A stretch of DNA of 64,000 bases from Perca fluviatilis (GCF_010015445.1 NC_053133.1:27478229-27542228), one strand, 5' to 3'. Shown: positions 1-12,680, numbered from the stretch's first letter. Numbers and translations are program-made. Notes: generated by a model not told the origin, from the letters alone.

Positions 1-245
1 GGTTTCCAAGCAGTCTTTGGTAGTTCCTGTGTGTGAGATCGGAGGGATGTTGCCACACAGTCGAGTTTTGATACAAACATTCACAGTTATTAAACAAGTT
101 AGAGCTGAAAGGATCAATTAAGTCAATTAGCAACAATTCAGATTTGGTTTATTATTACTTAAGTCAAACATTTAAGAATAATGCGGATTAATCTGTAATT
201 AAAACCATTACTAGTTGCAGCCCAAGACTCTGTTTTCTGAAAGAT
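1..245. other. non-coding, no feature seen
   Basis: AT-rich sequence with no credible open frame, splice pair or inverted repeat. Nothing is supported here. Confidence 0.5.
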
Positions 246-279
246 TTATTGATAACAAACTTTTATACTAAAGCATATT

Positions 280-885
280 TTGGAGTTGTCTTCGGGTCCG
301 AAATTTGGGTTTCTTTTAACCAAACGGTTAGTAAAAAGTAACGTGGATGGTTCCATACAACGCTCTTCACAAGTAACATAAATTATCAGTTCACTACTTT
401 CATTGAATTTGGGTTTTTTATAGCATTTTAATTTTTTTTTCTTTTTTAAGTGCAGAAAGAAATCGACAAACATCGGGAAAAAGTAACGTGGATGGTTCCA
501 TACAATGCTCTTCACAATAATATAAAGGATCAGTTCATTACGTTCATTGAATTTGGTTGTTTTGATTTAATTTTATAGGATTTAAAAAAATATAGCAAAA
601 AATTAACATTGAAAATAAAAGTGACATGTTGGGAAAAGCTTTTAAAAAAAAAAAAAAAAAAAAAAAGTCAAAAAGCCCAGGAAAACATTAGCCAAAAAGT
701 GACAAAAAAAACTGAAAAAGTGAGTAAAATGCTTGAACGTGGGGGAAAAACAACAAAAAACATAGAAAAAAGTGACAAAAACATTGGGAAAAGTGTCGAA
801 AAAGACGACCATAAAGTTGAAATTAAAACTTTTGACCAGAAAACTAAACGTTTCATGGTGAACAGGAAGACGACACAAGGGTTAA
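280..885 (+). mobile_element. degraded TTAA-type inverted-repeat element (MITE), copy 1
   Basis: The right end reads gaagacgacacaagggTTAA (866-885). It matches the right ends of copies at 5430 and 28723. The left part carries a degraded form of the start seen at 28329 (tcttcgggtccgaaatttgg). The phrase gtaacgtggatggttcc occurs twice inside (about 340 and 485), so the copy has an internal duplication. The interior is lysine-codon-rich A-tract sequence, which makes the apparent open frames here artefacts. TTAA at the ends suggests a piggyBac-like target; that assignment is inference. Confidence 0.55.
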
Positions 886-1220
886 ATAGATCAAATGGAA
901 ATGAACCGTTGGTGTTTGTGGAGATGACTCTGCTTTGTGACGCTGCCTCTTCTTTTAGGTGCTAACGTGAAAACCCAAAACCGGAACCAGCAGCTACTTC
1001 ACCGGGACGGGAAACTAAACCCGCCAGAGAAACCCGTTGAACTGTTTCCTGTCTGGCTGTAGTTTGAGTTTCCTGTCGTGAAACACTTGCTTCTTTCCTC
1101 CAGTGAGCGGCGCTTCACACTTTACCAAAACCACGTGGATACCGATGAAGGTTTTCAGTCCTATTCTCCTCCTCCGCTCTGCTGTTTGTCCCGTCGTCTC
1201 TCTACTCGCACCGGTCGACT
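886..1220. other. non-coding spacer
   Basis: Mixed-composition DNA between a MITE and a minisatellite. No coding region or RNA gene is recognised. Confidence 0.4.
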
Positions 1221-1652
1221 CGGTCCAGTTTGTTTTCTGCGTCTGTGCTTCTCGTTTTGGGTCGGTCCAGTTTGTTTTCTGCGTCTGTGCTTCTCGTTTT
1301 GGGTCGGTCCAGTTTGTTTTCTATGTCTGTGCTTCTCGTTTTGGGTCGGTCCAGTTTGTTTTCTATGTCTGTGCTTCTCGTTTTGGGTCGGAGCAGTTTG
1401 TTTTCTACGTCTGTGCTTCTCGTTTTGGGTCGGTCCAGTTTGTTTTCTACGTCTGTGCTTCTCGTTTGGGTCGGTCCAGTTTGTTTTCTACGTCTGTGCT
1501 TCTCGTTTTGGGTCGGTCCAGTTTGTTTTCTACGTCTGTGCTTCTCGTTTGGGTCGGTCCAGTTTGTTTTCTACGTCTGTGCTTCTCGTTTTGGGTCGGT
1601 CCAGTTTGTTTTCTACGTCTGTGCTTCTCGTTTGGGTCGGTCCAGTTTGTTT
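1221..1652 (+). repeat. 42-bp minisatellite, about 10 copies
   Basis: Units starting cggtccagtttgttttctgc recur at 1221, 1263, 1305, 1347, 1389 and 1431, every 42 bp. Later units alternate 41 and 42 bp because of one T in a TTTT run. 42 is a multiple of three, so all frames stay open and produce meaningless repetitive open frames on both strands. There is no sign that it is coding. Confidence 0.95.
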
Positions 1653-2036
1653 TCATTCCAAGTTAACTGTAGCAAGCTAGAGCTGGCTTCCGTAATAGTC
1701 TGCAAATTGTTGCTAGAACTACAATAATGTTTAGAATATTATTCCGGTGAACTGATTTATTGCAGATAATTGATTTAATTGAACAGGAGTTTTCGGGATG
1801 TGCAGCTAAAAGCTGCTGAACCGAGTGGACACATCGGCTTGCGTACGAGTGTAGCGCGGGGGAGAGTGCGACGAGAACCCTTTGCTAAAATGTTAAATAG
1901 TCCTGAGATGTTTGTAGATGTTTAACCCCTCTGCTGTGCCTTGAGTCCTTTTTTACAGAACAGTCAACAGTCCCGTCTGTAGATCAGCGTCTTTTAACTT
2001 TATGCATGATGTTGTAAAAAAAAAAATAATAATAAT

Positions 2037-2703
2037 AATAACTCCCACAGAGGATCCTCTCTGACTTTTTCTTTTTTTTAACCTCCATTCAGAGTAGGGA
2101 TGCACCGAATCCAGATTTTTGGGGGTTCGGCTGAATACCGAATCCACTGGTTAAGATTCTGCCGAATCCGAAACCCAATACAGAATCCTTCGTCTGGTTA
2201 ACTTAAGTTTTTAGCCGGGACTGTCCTTCCTTTGCCGTACCTGAAGTTGCTGCATTCTGGCTGCTGTCTGGAGATTCCTTCGTGCACAACTTGTATTCTT
2301 CCAGATGTTTGGTACCAGATGTTGTAACAGCGGCCATGTTGTGTATAGTTTAGGGTCCTCGCCACCACCAGACCAATCAGCATTGAGCAGATTGAACATG
2401 TAGCTGGACTTGAACGGCCTTCTTTTGACTGAAAGTTCTGCCAAACAACAACTTGTTCTGCTCACCAGTTCCATGTCCACTTTCTCACAGCCTGCTGCAT
2501 TGAACGCTCCACCTACGTAAACACCTTCCCGTAATCAATGGCGCCGTCACTACGGCAACCAGCATAGCGCGCCTAGTTCGCGTTTTTACAGTTCGGCAGA
2601 AACCCAATCCTGTCAAAAAGCCCAATATTCAGCCGAATCCTGGATTCGGTGCATCCCTGGTTGTAAAATAACTCCCACAGAGGATCCTCTCAGACTCTTT
2701 TTC
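2037..2703. mobile_element. hAT-like MITE between direct repeats
   Basis: Inverted ends agggatgcaccgaatccag (from 2096) and its complement (ending about 2658) bound a 560-bp element without a transposase. The TIR resembles non-autonomous hAT elements in fish. Outside it, a block of about 36 bp (taactcccacagaggatcct...) occurs both at 2038 and at 2669. The element therefore sits inside a local duplication rather than a simple 8-bp target duplication. Confidence 0.65.
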
Positions 2704-3328
2704 GTCCGTTTAGAGGAACTCAAATTACTGTACTGCCTCCTCTACGTGATGTCCAATCAGTATAAATATCATCTCTATAGTTTTTTCAGAGAGTTCCTCT
2801 TGTTAAAAAAGCCTTTTAGTAACGTAACAACAATCACACTTTGACTCTGACTATTTTCTGATGTGAGTTCTGGTGCCTAGAAGAAGAATCACACAGACTA
2901 TCAGCCCAACTTAAAGCAATACCAGCATCTTTTAACTTCTTCTCCATCTTCCTGCTGGTGTTCCTCATCACTCTCTACTTTTCTTACTTTACGCCTGTAA
3001 TTTTGTACAAACTTCACAGAGACAGACGGAGGGACGTCTCATGGTGCTGTGATGTCTGTAGTTGATGTCTGAGAGACTCTGAAACCTGGTGCTTCTCTCC
3101 CTCCGGGGTTCCTACATGTTCCCCGAACGGTTTGAAATCAACTCTGGGAATTTTCCAGATCAGGAAAAGTTTACTTTTCCGATTTTAGTGACTTTTTATG
3201 TGCATGAAAATGGCAAATATGTCCTTGTAACAATACCCTGGTGACCCCCGAAGTGTGAATATTTCAAACAAATGTGTAGGAACCCTTTTTTTTTTTTTTT
3301 TCTTGTTCTTTATTTTTAATGAAAGTTG
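2704..3328. other. non-coding spacer
   Basis: No coding frame, RNA gene or repeat family is recognised apart from a short T-run at 3283-3302. Confidence 0.4.
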
Positions 3329-4294
3329 TTTAAAGGCTCTGACACACCAACCCAACGGCCGACCGTGGGCAGAAAAGGCAGTCGGACTGATCCTTCGGCT
3401 CCCGTCTCCCCGAGTCGGTCCAAAAAGTGCGTCGGAACACACCGAAGCGACACCGACTTGAGCGTACGTTCTGCGCGTGCGCGAGACGTAATGCGTCTCC
3501 ATAACCACATGCACCGCTAATCTGTATTATCGGAAATGAGGGAACATCTCTCTAGACCTCGTAAACACAGAGCACGCTGTCGTCAGTCGTTGTTTTCATC
3601 AGAGTGAGTTGATAGTAGGGCTGTGCAATTAATCTAAATGTTATCGGGATTATGATTTCGGCTCCCAATGATCACAAAAACAGAATAATCGAGAAAAACA
3701 ATTATTTAGCTCATTACGTTTTGCAAAGTAAACTCCTATTTTCTCTTTTCTGAATGAAAAAATTAAGTTTAAATAGGAAAAGTATTAAGGCAAATTTCAC
3801 AGTTGTATGTGGTGTTTTTTTTACTGTTGATTTATTTGACTTTTTCCACTTTTTTTTAAGTTCACTAATTGCAACATATTTCCAGAAGTCAACGAGTAAT
3901 CGTGTTAAATTATGGTGATTTCAATATTGACCGAAATAATCGTGATTTATATTTTTTTTCCATAACCGAGCAGCCCTAGTTGATAGCAGTCAAAAGGATG
4001 GTTGTTTTAATTAATCGCTGAACGGAAGAAAATACGATGGCTAGTAATGAGAAGATACTGGCTTTGTCAGCCCCGGTTTTCTCGCGCACTGATTCGCTAG
4101 TCAAGGGCTAGCACTCCACCAATCAGATTGGTCATTGAGTCCGACTGCCCGCTGGCCGATTTAACGAGTCAAATCGGCCAAAATGGACGCCGACAGCTCC
4201 TCCTGCTGCCGACGGCATGGAACAGACTCGAGTCACCGACCTCGCCAGAGTGTCCAACGGGCGATTATCTGGTTGGTGTGTCAGCGTCTTTAGA
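3329..4294. mobile_element. inverted-repeat DNA element, family A, copy 1
   Basis: The left end (aaggctctgacacaccaacc, about 3333) is repeated inverted at the right end (ggttggtgtgtcagcgtctt, about 4272). Subterminal sequence rich in cggccga is shared with a second copy ending near 27840. It has no transposase. A complete hAT-like element is inserted at 3616-3978. The superfamily is not determined. Confidence 0.65.
3616..3978. mobile_element. complete hAT-like MITE with perfect 8-bp TSD
   Basis: The element begins tagggctg and ends cagcccta. It is flanked on both sides by gttgatag (3608-3615 and 3979-3986). An exact 8-bp duplication is the hallmark of hAT transposition. Being nested in family A copy 1, it is the younger of the two. 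Confidence 0.9.
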
Positions 4295-5120
4295 TCACGA
4301 ACTACTTACTGCTGATTCAAATGAGCCTTTTCTATCCTCACGATGTCGATGCATTCGATTGGGGGAGTGACAGCATTTAAACCAGCGATTGATCCCAAAA
4401 ACAACCCATACAGCCGCTGCTTTTACTGATATAACTCGTGTGTTGTTCAGTGAAATCATCTCCTGTGGAGTTATTAAAAATGTTCTGATGTTGGAAAGGT
4501 TTTGAGTGCAAGATGATTTAAGAAACGGCAACGTTTGCAACTCTTAAAGGTTTGTTGTTGTTTGTTTGTGTGCTAACAACGCAGCTCTGAAGTATGTACA
4601 GGTTTCCAGAAGTGTTTAAAGATCAGTTTGAGGGTAAAATAGCTTCTTAAATGTCAAAATGGAACATAATTTGATCCTTAAAATGGTAAAAACACGTTAA
4701 CCCTGTCCTTGTTTAAAGACTGCAGGTTATTTATCGTTTTAGATGTCCGCCTGCGTTAACTTTTCACTCTTCTTGTCAAACCAGGACCACTTTGTATCCT
4801 CTGATGACACAGGTGCTGATTTTGTAATGTTTACAGGGATTTTGTTGTTTAAAGTGATGCAGATTAAAATATTATAAATGGTGGTTGTTGTCTGTTTTAA
4901 TTTAAACATGACTCTGGGTTGAGTAGTAAGTGCTTTTGAAGTTTTGGGAGATTTACATTTAAACTTTGCATTTCTGCTTCCACTTGTCTTCTTACAGGAA
5001 CATTCACATAACTGACTAAACATTACTATGATCAGATCAGATCCTGTCTGCTTACCGAGTCCCACAAACTGTTTTCCTTTCATTGGTTTGCATTCTGTGC
5101 AGCTAGCACTGACTTTATTC
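4295..5120. other. non-coding spacer
   Basis: A 128-codon minus frame (4739-5125) is open, but it is lysine/threonine-rich, has no recognisable motif and no supporting splice context. I do not call it a gene. Confidence 0.4.
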
Positions 5121-5247
5121 CACATATTATACTAGGACTTTATTCAACATACTATTTTATGACTTTTTCACTTTTTTTGACATACTATACTATGGCTTTT
5201 TTTTTTTTTCTCATAACAGTATCGCAAACCACCAGAGAAGGAAATGT

Positions 5248-5430
5248 TGACTTAGGGTCAAATTGACCCGTTTTCAATTTTTGTTTTATATCAGAAAATA
5301 TGGGAAGTAGAAATAAGCGCTGAAAATGTAAAGAAGAAAAATTTCACATTTTAAAACGTTGGTAAAAGTAAAAACAAACTGTGAAAAAAGTTTTTTTTCA
5401 AGGTTGACGAGAAGACAACACAAGGGTTAA
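5248..5430 (+). mobile_element. TTAA-type MITE, copy 2 (truncated)
   Basis: The right end gaagacaacacaaggg followed by TTAA matches the copies ending at 885 and 28723. The left part retains only the gggtcaaattgaccc subterminal motif. Confidence 0.6.
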
Positions 5431-5439
5431 GCTGGACAG

Positions 5440-5645
5440 GTGTCGTGCTTCAGGGAACTGATGGTGTGAAGACGTGATGAAGAAGTGTCCCTACAACCAC
5501 GGTGACCGGGGAACTCCATCCAGCTGACAGAACTTCAGTGTTCAAAATAACCCTCTAATGGAGGACCTGATCATGATTACATAAAATGTGCATTATACAT
5601 ATGTACTCATTTCATGTGAATAAAGTGCTTTATTTTGGTCTTTTT
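5440..5645 (+). other. unique segment with palindromic poly(A)-signal motif
   Basis: Non-repetitive DNA ending in aataaagtgctttatt (about 5619-5634), an almost perfect palindrome that places AATAAA on both strands. It could be the tail of an unknown transcript, but no coding exon is visible nearby, so this is only a note. Confidence 0.25.
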
Positions 5646-8600
5646 ATTTTATTAAGTAGTAAGGCACCTCTGAAAAAAAGTCACTGTATAGTATGTCGGA
5701 AAAAAGTTATAGTATGTTGAAAAAAGTCAGTATAGTGTGTCAAAAAAACAAACTCATTGAAAAAGTCATAATATAGTATGTCGAAAAAAAGTCATAGTAT
5801 AGTATGTTGTAAAATCATAAAGTCATAGTATAGCATGTTGAGAAAAAGTTAGTATATATGTTGAAAAAGTCATAGTATAGTATGTCGAAAAAAAGCATAA
5901 GAGTCATAGTATGTCGACAAAAAGTTGAAAAAAAGTCATAGTATAATGTCGACAAATCCATAAAAACGTCATATGTAAAAAAAAAAAGTCATGTCGAAAA
6001 ATGTCATAGTATAGTATGTCGAAAAAATTCTAAAAAAGTAATGGTGTGTCGAAAGAAATTATAAATTTTATTAGGTAGTAAGGCTCCTGTGAAAAAAGTC
6101 ATTGTATAATGTAGGAAAAAATTCTAAAAAAGTTATAGTACGTCCAAAAAGGCATAAAAGAGTCATTAAAAAATTCATAATATAGTATGTAAAAAAAAAA
6201 AGTCAAAAAAGTCATAGTATAATGTCGACAAAATCATAAAAACGTCATAGTATAGTAGGTCGAAAAAAATATAAAAAATCATTTAAAAAAGGGTCATAGT
6301 ATAGTATGTTGAAAAAATCATAAAAAAATATAGTATGTTGAGTAAAAGAATAAAAGAGTCATAATATAGTATGTCAAAAAAATTTCATAAAAAATTCATA
6401 ATATAGTATTCAACAAAAAGTCGAAAAAAAAGTCATAGGATAATGTCGACAAAATCATAAAAACGTCATAGTATAGTAGGTCTAAAAAAGTCATAATATA
6501 GTACGTCGAAAGAAATTATAAAAAAAAGTCATAGTTTAGTATGCCGAAAAAAGTCATAGAAAAGTCATAGTATAGTATTTCGGAAAAATCATAAAAAAGT
6601 CATAGTATAGTATGTCCAAAAAAAGTCATAGTCAAATAAAGGTATGTTGAAAAAACCCTAAAAAGTCATAGTATACTATGTCGAAAAAGGTCATAGTATA
6701 GTATGTTGAAAGAAATTATAAAAAAGTCATAGTATAGTATGTAAAAAAAAGTCAAAGAAGGTCATAGTATAGGATGCCGAAAAAATCATGAAAAAGTCAT
6801 AGTATAGTATGTCGAAAAAAGCCCCAAAAAAGTCATAGTATAGTATGTCGAAAAAAGCCCCAAAAAAGTCATAGTATAATATATAAAAAAGAATCATAAA
6901 AACATCATAGTATAGTATGTCGAAAAAAGTCATAGTATAGTATGTCGAAAAAATCATAAAAAAGTAATAGTATAATAGATTTAAAAAATCATAAAAACAT
7001 AGTATAGTATGCCGAAAAAATCATAAAAAAAACATAATATAGTATGTCGAAAAAAGTCCGAAAAAAGTCATAGAAAAGTCATAGTATTGTATGTAGGAAA
7101 AATCATAAAAAAGTCATAGTATAGTATGTCATAAAAAAATGGTACAGTATGTCCAAAAAAAGTCATAGTCAAATAAAGGTCATAGTATAGTATGTTGAAA
7201 AAACCCTAAAAAGTCATAGTATACTATGTTGAAAAAGGTCATAGTATAGTATGTTGAAAGAAATTATAAAAAAGTCATAGTATAGTATGTAAAAAAAAGT
7301 CAAAGAAGGTCATAGTATAGGATGCCGAAAAAAATCATAAAAAAGTCATAGTATAGTATGTCATAAAAAAATGGTACAGTATGTCCAAAAAAAGTCATAG
7401 TCAAATAAAGGTCATAGTATAGTATGTTGAAAAAACCCTAAAAAGTAATAGTATACTATGTCGAAAAAGGTCATTGAAAGAAATTATAAAAAAGTCATAG
7501 TATAGTATGTCAAAAAAAGTCAAAGAAGGTCATAGTATAGGATGCCGAAAAAATCATGAAAAAGTCATAGTATAGTATGTCGAAAAAGCCCAAAAAAAGT
7601 CATAAAAAAGTCATAGTATAATAGATAAAAAAAATCATAAAAACATAGTATAGTATGTTGAAAAAATCATAAAAAATAGTACAGTATGTCAAACAAAGTC
7701 ATAAGAAAGTCATAGTATAGTACGTCGAAAAAAGTCATAGTATTGTATGTCGAAAAAATCATAAAAAAGTAATAGTATAATAGATTAAAAAAATCATAAA
7801 AACATAGTATAGTATGTCGAAAAAATCATCAAAAAATAGTACAGTATGTCAAACAAAGTCATAAGAAAGTCATAGTATAGTACGTCGAAAGAAATTATAA
7901 TTATAATTATAATTATTATTTGCCGAAAAAAGGTCATAGTATGTGGGAAAAAATCATAAAAAAGTCATAATATAGTATGTCAACAAAAAGTCGAAAAAAA
8001 GTCATAGTATAATGTCGACAAAATCATAAAAACGTCATAGTATAGTAGGTCTAAAAAATTATAAAAAATCATAAAAAAACATTGTATAATATGTTTTTTT
8101 ATGATTTTTTCGACATACTATACTATGACTTTTTAATGAGTATTTTCGACATACTATACTATGACTTTATAAATTATGTTTTCGACATACTATACTATGA
8201 CTTTTTTATATTTTTTCGACATACTATACTATGACTTTTTTATATTTTTTCGACATACTATACTATGACCTTTTTTATGATTTTCTCGACATACTATACT
8301 ATGACTTTTTAATGAGTATTTTCTACATACTATACGATGACTTTTTTATTATTTTTTCGACATACTATACTATGACCTTTTTATATTTTTTCGACATACT
8401 ATACTATGACCTTTTTATAATTTTTTCGACATACTATACTATGACTTTTTTATGATTTTTTTCGACATTCTATACTATGAATTTTTTATAATTTTTTCGA
8501 CATACTATACTATGACTTTATGACTTTTTTTGACATACTATACTATGACCTTTTAAATAATTTTTTCAACATACTATACTATGACTTTTTTATTATTTTG

Positions 8601-10260
8601 TTCGACATACTATACTATGACTTTTTTTCAACTTTATTTCGACATATACTATGAACTTTTTTGACTTTTCCACATACTATACTATGACCTTTTTTCGGCA
8701 TGCTATCCTATGACTTTTTTCAACATACTGTACTATGACTTTTTTTGACATGACTTTTTCTCACATATTATACGATGACTTTTTATAATTTTTTTGACCT
8801 ACTATACTCTGACATTTTTATGATTTTTGTCGACATTCTATATTATGAATTTTTTATGAAATGTTTTTGACATACTATATTATGACTTTTTTCGACATAC
8901 AATGACTTTTTTTTCGACATACTATACTATTTTTATCATGATTTTTTTCAACATACTATACTATAACCTTTTTCAACATACTATACTATGACTTTTTTAT
9001 GATTTCATAGTATAATGTCGACAAAATCATAAAAAGTCATAATATAGTATGTTGAAAAGAAGTCATGTTGAAAAAATCATAAGAAAGTCATAGTATAGCA
9101 TGTCAAAAGAAATTATAAAAAAATAGTACAGTATGTCCAAAAAAAGTCATAGTCGAAGAAAGGTCATAGTATAGCATGACGAAAAAATCATGAAAAATAG
9201 TATAGTATATATATATACATAATATAGTATGTAAAAAAAAAAGTCGAAAAGTCATAGTATAATGTCGACAAAATCATAAAAACGTCAGAGTATAGTAGGT
9301 CGAAAAAAATATTAAAAATTATTAAAAAAAGGTCATAGTATAATATGTAAAAAAAAAAAGTAATGTCGAAAAAAGTCATAGAATAGTATGTCGAAAAAAT
9401 CATAAGAAAGTCAGAGTATAGTATGTCGAAAAAAGTCATAGTATAGCATGTCGAAAAAAGTCATAGTATAGCATGTCAAAAGAAATTATAAAAAAATAGT
9501 ACAGTATGTCCAAAAAAAGTCATAGTTGAAGAAAGGTCATAGTATAGTATGACTAAAAAATCATAAAAAATAATATAGTATGTCGAAAAAAAAAGTCATA
9601 TTATAATGTCGACAAAATCATAAAAAAGTCATAGTATAATAGATAAAAAAATCATAAAAACATCATAGTATAGTATGTCGAAAAATCATAAAAAAGTAAT
9701 AGTATAATAGATTAAAAAATCTTAAAAAAATAGTACAGTATGTCAAAAAAAGTCATAAGAAAGTCATAGAATAGTACGTCGAAAGAAATTATAAAAATAA
9801 TTCATAGTATAGTATACCGAAAAAAGGTCATAGTATGTGGAAAAAAGTCAAAAAAGGTCATAGTATAGTATGTCGAAAAAATCATAAAAAAGTCATAATA
9901 TAGTATGTCAACAAAAAGTCAAAAAAAAGTCATAGTATAATGTCGACAAAATCATAAAAACATCATAGTATAGTAGGTCTAAAAAATTATAAAAAATCAT
10001 AAAAAAATCATTGTATAATATGTCAAAAAAAGTCATAGTATAGTACGTCGAAAGAAATTATAAAAAAAAGTCATAGTATAGTATGTCGAAAAAAGGTCAT
10101 GGTATGTGGAAAAAAGTCAAAAAAGGTCATAATATAGTATGTCGAAAAAATCATAAAAAAGTCATAATATAGTATGTCGAAAAAAGTCCAAAAGAAGTCA
10201 TAAAAAAGTCATAGTATAGGATGTCGAAAAAACTAATTAAAAAGTCATAGTATAAATAAT

Positions 10261-10294
<34 letters not shown>

Positions 10295-11794
10295 TATGGT
10301 AACTTTTCATATTTTTAAATTTTTTTTTTTTTTTTTTTTTTTTACATACTAGCACTATAGTATTTTTTTTAATTTTTTTTTTTCGACATACCTCTATGAC
10401 TTTGTATTTTCGATATACTATACTATGACTTTTTTATTAATTTTCGACATATATACTAGACCACCATTTTTTCGACATACTATACTATGACCTTTTTATA
10501 TTTTTTCGATATACTATACTATGACCTTTTTATATTTTTTCGACATACTATACTATGACTTTTTAATGAGTATTTTCGACATACTATACTATGACTTTTT
10601 TATAAATTTTTCGACATACTAAACTATCACTTTTTATATTTTTTCGACATACTATACTATGACCTTTTTATATTTTTTCGATATACTATACTATGACCTT
10701 TTTATAATTTTTCGACATACTATACTATGACTTTTTAATGAGTTTTTTCGACATACTATACTATGACTTTTTTATTATTTTTTCGACATACTATGAACTT
10801 TTTGGACTTTTTTCCACATACTATGACCTTTTTTCGGCATACTATACTATAACTTTTTTTGACATGACTTTTTATTACATATTATACTATGACGTTTGTC
10901 ATTTTGTCGACATTATACTATGACTTTTTTCGACTTTTTGTCGACATACTATATTATGAATTGTTATTGATACTATGACTTTTTTCAACATACAATGACT
11001 TTTTTTTCGACATACTATACTATTTTTTTCAAGATTTTTTTCAACATACTATACTATGACTTTTTAATGATTTTTTCAACATACTATACTATGACTTTTT
11101 TATTATTTTTTTGATATACTATACTATGACTTTTTAATGACTTTTTTATAACTTTTTTTCGACACACTATACAATTCTTTTCATGATTTTTTCGACATAC
11201 TATACTACGAATTTTTTATAATTTTTTCGACATACTATACTATGACTTTATGATTTTTTTCGACATACTATACTATGACTTTTTAATGAGTATTTTCGAC
11301 ATACTATACTATGACTTTTTTATTAATTTTTCGACATACTATACTATGACCTTTTTATATTTTTTCGACATACTATACTATGACCTTTTTATATTTTTTC
11401 GACATACTATACTATGACTTTTTAATGAGTATTTTCGCATACATATCTTTTTATAATTTTTTTTTTTTTTTTTACTTATTTAACTATTTTTGCATACTAT
11501 ACTATACTATACTCAAAAACATTACACTTACTTTTTTTAACAACACATTTTAATATTATACAAAAGGAGCAGTTATATACATAAAAAAAATAAAGGTTAA
11601 CAAACTTCATGAAAAAAAGCCCATAAAATACAAATCACATATCTACAGTTTTATCAAGTGCCAAGGTGTGCATCTCAACATCTTTGCACTTACACGCTGC
11701 AGAACATGAACTGTGGGGATAACAGCTGCTTCAACATTTATTTCTGAGGAAAAAAAGATCCACAGGTTGACCACGTGTCTGTGTTCATATACAC

Positions 11795-11983
11795 TACAGG
11801 TCAAAAGTTTGGACACACCTTCTCATTCAATGCGTTTCCTTTTTATTTTCATGACTATTTACATTGTAGATTCTCACTGAAGGCATCAAAACTATGAATG
11901 AACACATATGGAATTATGTACTTAACAAAAAAGTGTGAAATATCTGAAAACATGTCTTATATTTTAGATTCTTCAAAGTAGAA
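11795..11983. mobile_element. Tc1-like element, left-end fragment
   Basis: It starts acaggtcaaaagtttggaca and runs nearly identical to 24181-24366, then breaks into an A-run. It carries only the terminal part, with no transposase. Confidence 0.85.
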
Positions 11984-12473
11984 AAAAAAAAAAAATTTAC
12001 AGCAAAAATGGAGTCAGGATTATTTTCCTGTGTACTTGCAATATTTCTTATAGACACACACAATCAATAATGGAATCTACAGTCCGCATGTTAATTACTT
12101 TACATCAAAAATGATTTCCAAAATAAATTATCAACATCCAGACATAATCCGTTTGTAGTCGGTTGAGAAACTGCAGTAGTCTTGATTCAATTCAGGTTTT
12201 ATCTTATGTTTGTTACAAGCAAAAATGTATCTGTTATAATGTAGGAATCGGCTGGTATTAGTGGTAATTAAGTAACTTTATACATGCAATTTCAACTTAT
12301 ATTATTTAGAAATATGTGGGAATTAACTGCAATACTGCATTGTTCCACAGGATGGAACAGAAAGCAAAGCAGACATATCTATTTAAATGTGTTAATGTAG
12401 AGTTGTTTATAAACAGATCTAATCTGCAGAGGTACTTTGGGTTCAGAACATCTGACTGAATTAAGAGAAGATG

Positions 12474-12665
12474 AAACCCAGATCCAGGTGGAGGGTGGAG
12501 GAGGTGGTTGAAGGTGGAGCAGGAGTGGAGGAGTCTCAGTGTGTCGGCAGACACTGTGTAGAAGGACAGAGCAGCAACAGAGTGGTCCAGATACTCTGAT
12601 GATACTCTGACAGATCCAGAGGAACACACAGGGATGATGGTGGACTCCACATTATGTCCCAACAC
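12474..12665 (-). pseudogene. B30.2/SPRY domain remnant
   Basis: The minus frame contains EYLDHSVAALSFYTVS followed by ADTLRLLHSCSTFN. This resembles the C-terminal half of the SPRY domain that ends many fish NLR-C proteins (usually YVDHxAGTLSFYxVS). The PRY half and the tryptophan-rich middle are missing. An in-frame TGA lies 24 bases upstream of position 12665. If the 12681-12714 exon is used, this lies in the 3' UTR. It could instead be an exon of an unseen splice form. Confidence 0.5.
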
Positions 12666-12680
12666 TATACAACTTTCTGA

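Larger units (their letters stand above)
5121..11513. repeat. AT-rich strand-switching satellite, about 6.4 kb
   Basis: The basic unit is about 35 bp: gtcatagtatagtatgtcg followed by an A-rich stretch (aaaaaatcataaaaaa). It recurs with many indels. Orientation is reverse at 5121-5210, forward from about 5690 to 8085, reverse about 8090-9005, forward about 9005-10260, and reverse about 10370-11513. The part at 5214-5640 is not satellite; it holds a MITE fragment and unique DNA. Long T-runs occupy 10260-10345. Open frames inside (rich in DILYYD or TYYTMTF) are by-products of the repeat. No coding or RNA gene is seen. Confidence 0.95.
11690..12680 (-). other. probable 3' UTR region of the NLR gene
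   Basis: This lies downstream of the proposed stop at 12681 on the minus strand. An AATAAA on the minus strand occurs at 11737-11742. The block at 11698-11790 is clearly related to a block at 28978-29075, which suggests both are 3' ends of NLR-family transcripts. A Tc1-like fragment (about 11795-11983) is inserted. The extent of the UTR is inference. Confidence 0.45.

Noticed and set aside
1078..1727. Overlapping 165-200 codon frames of repeated Cys/Phe/Val motifs
   Set aside because: All are readings of the 42-bp minisatellite; open frames follow from unit length.
4739..5125. 128-codon minus-strand gene
   Set aside because: No family motif, no splice context, composition like the surrounding AT-rich DNA.
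6727..10923. Tyr/Asp/Phe-rich small frames in the satellite
   Set aside because: Translations of a repeat, with matching frames on both strands.
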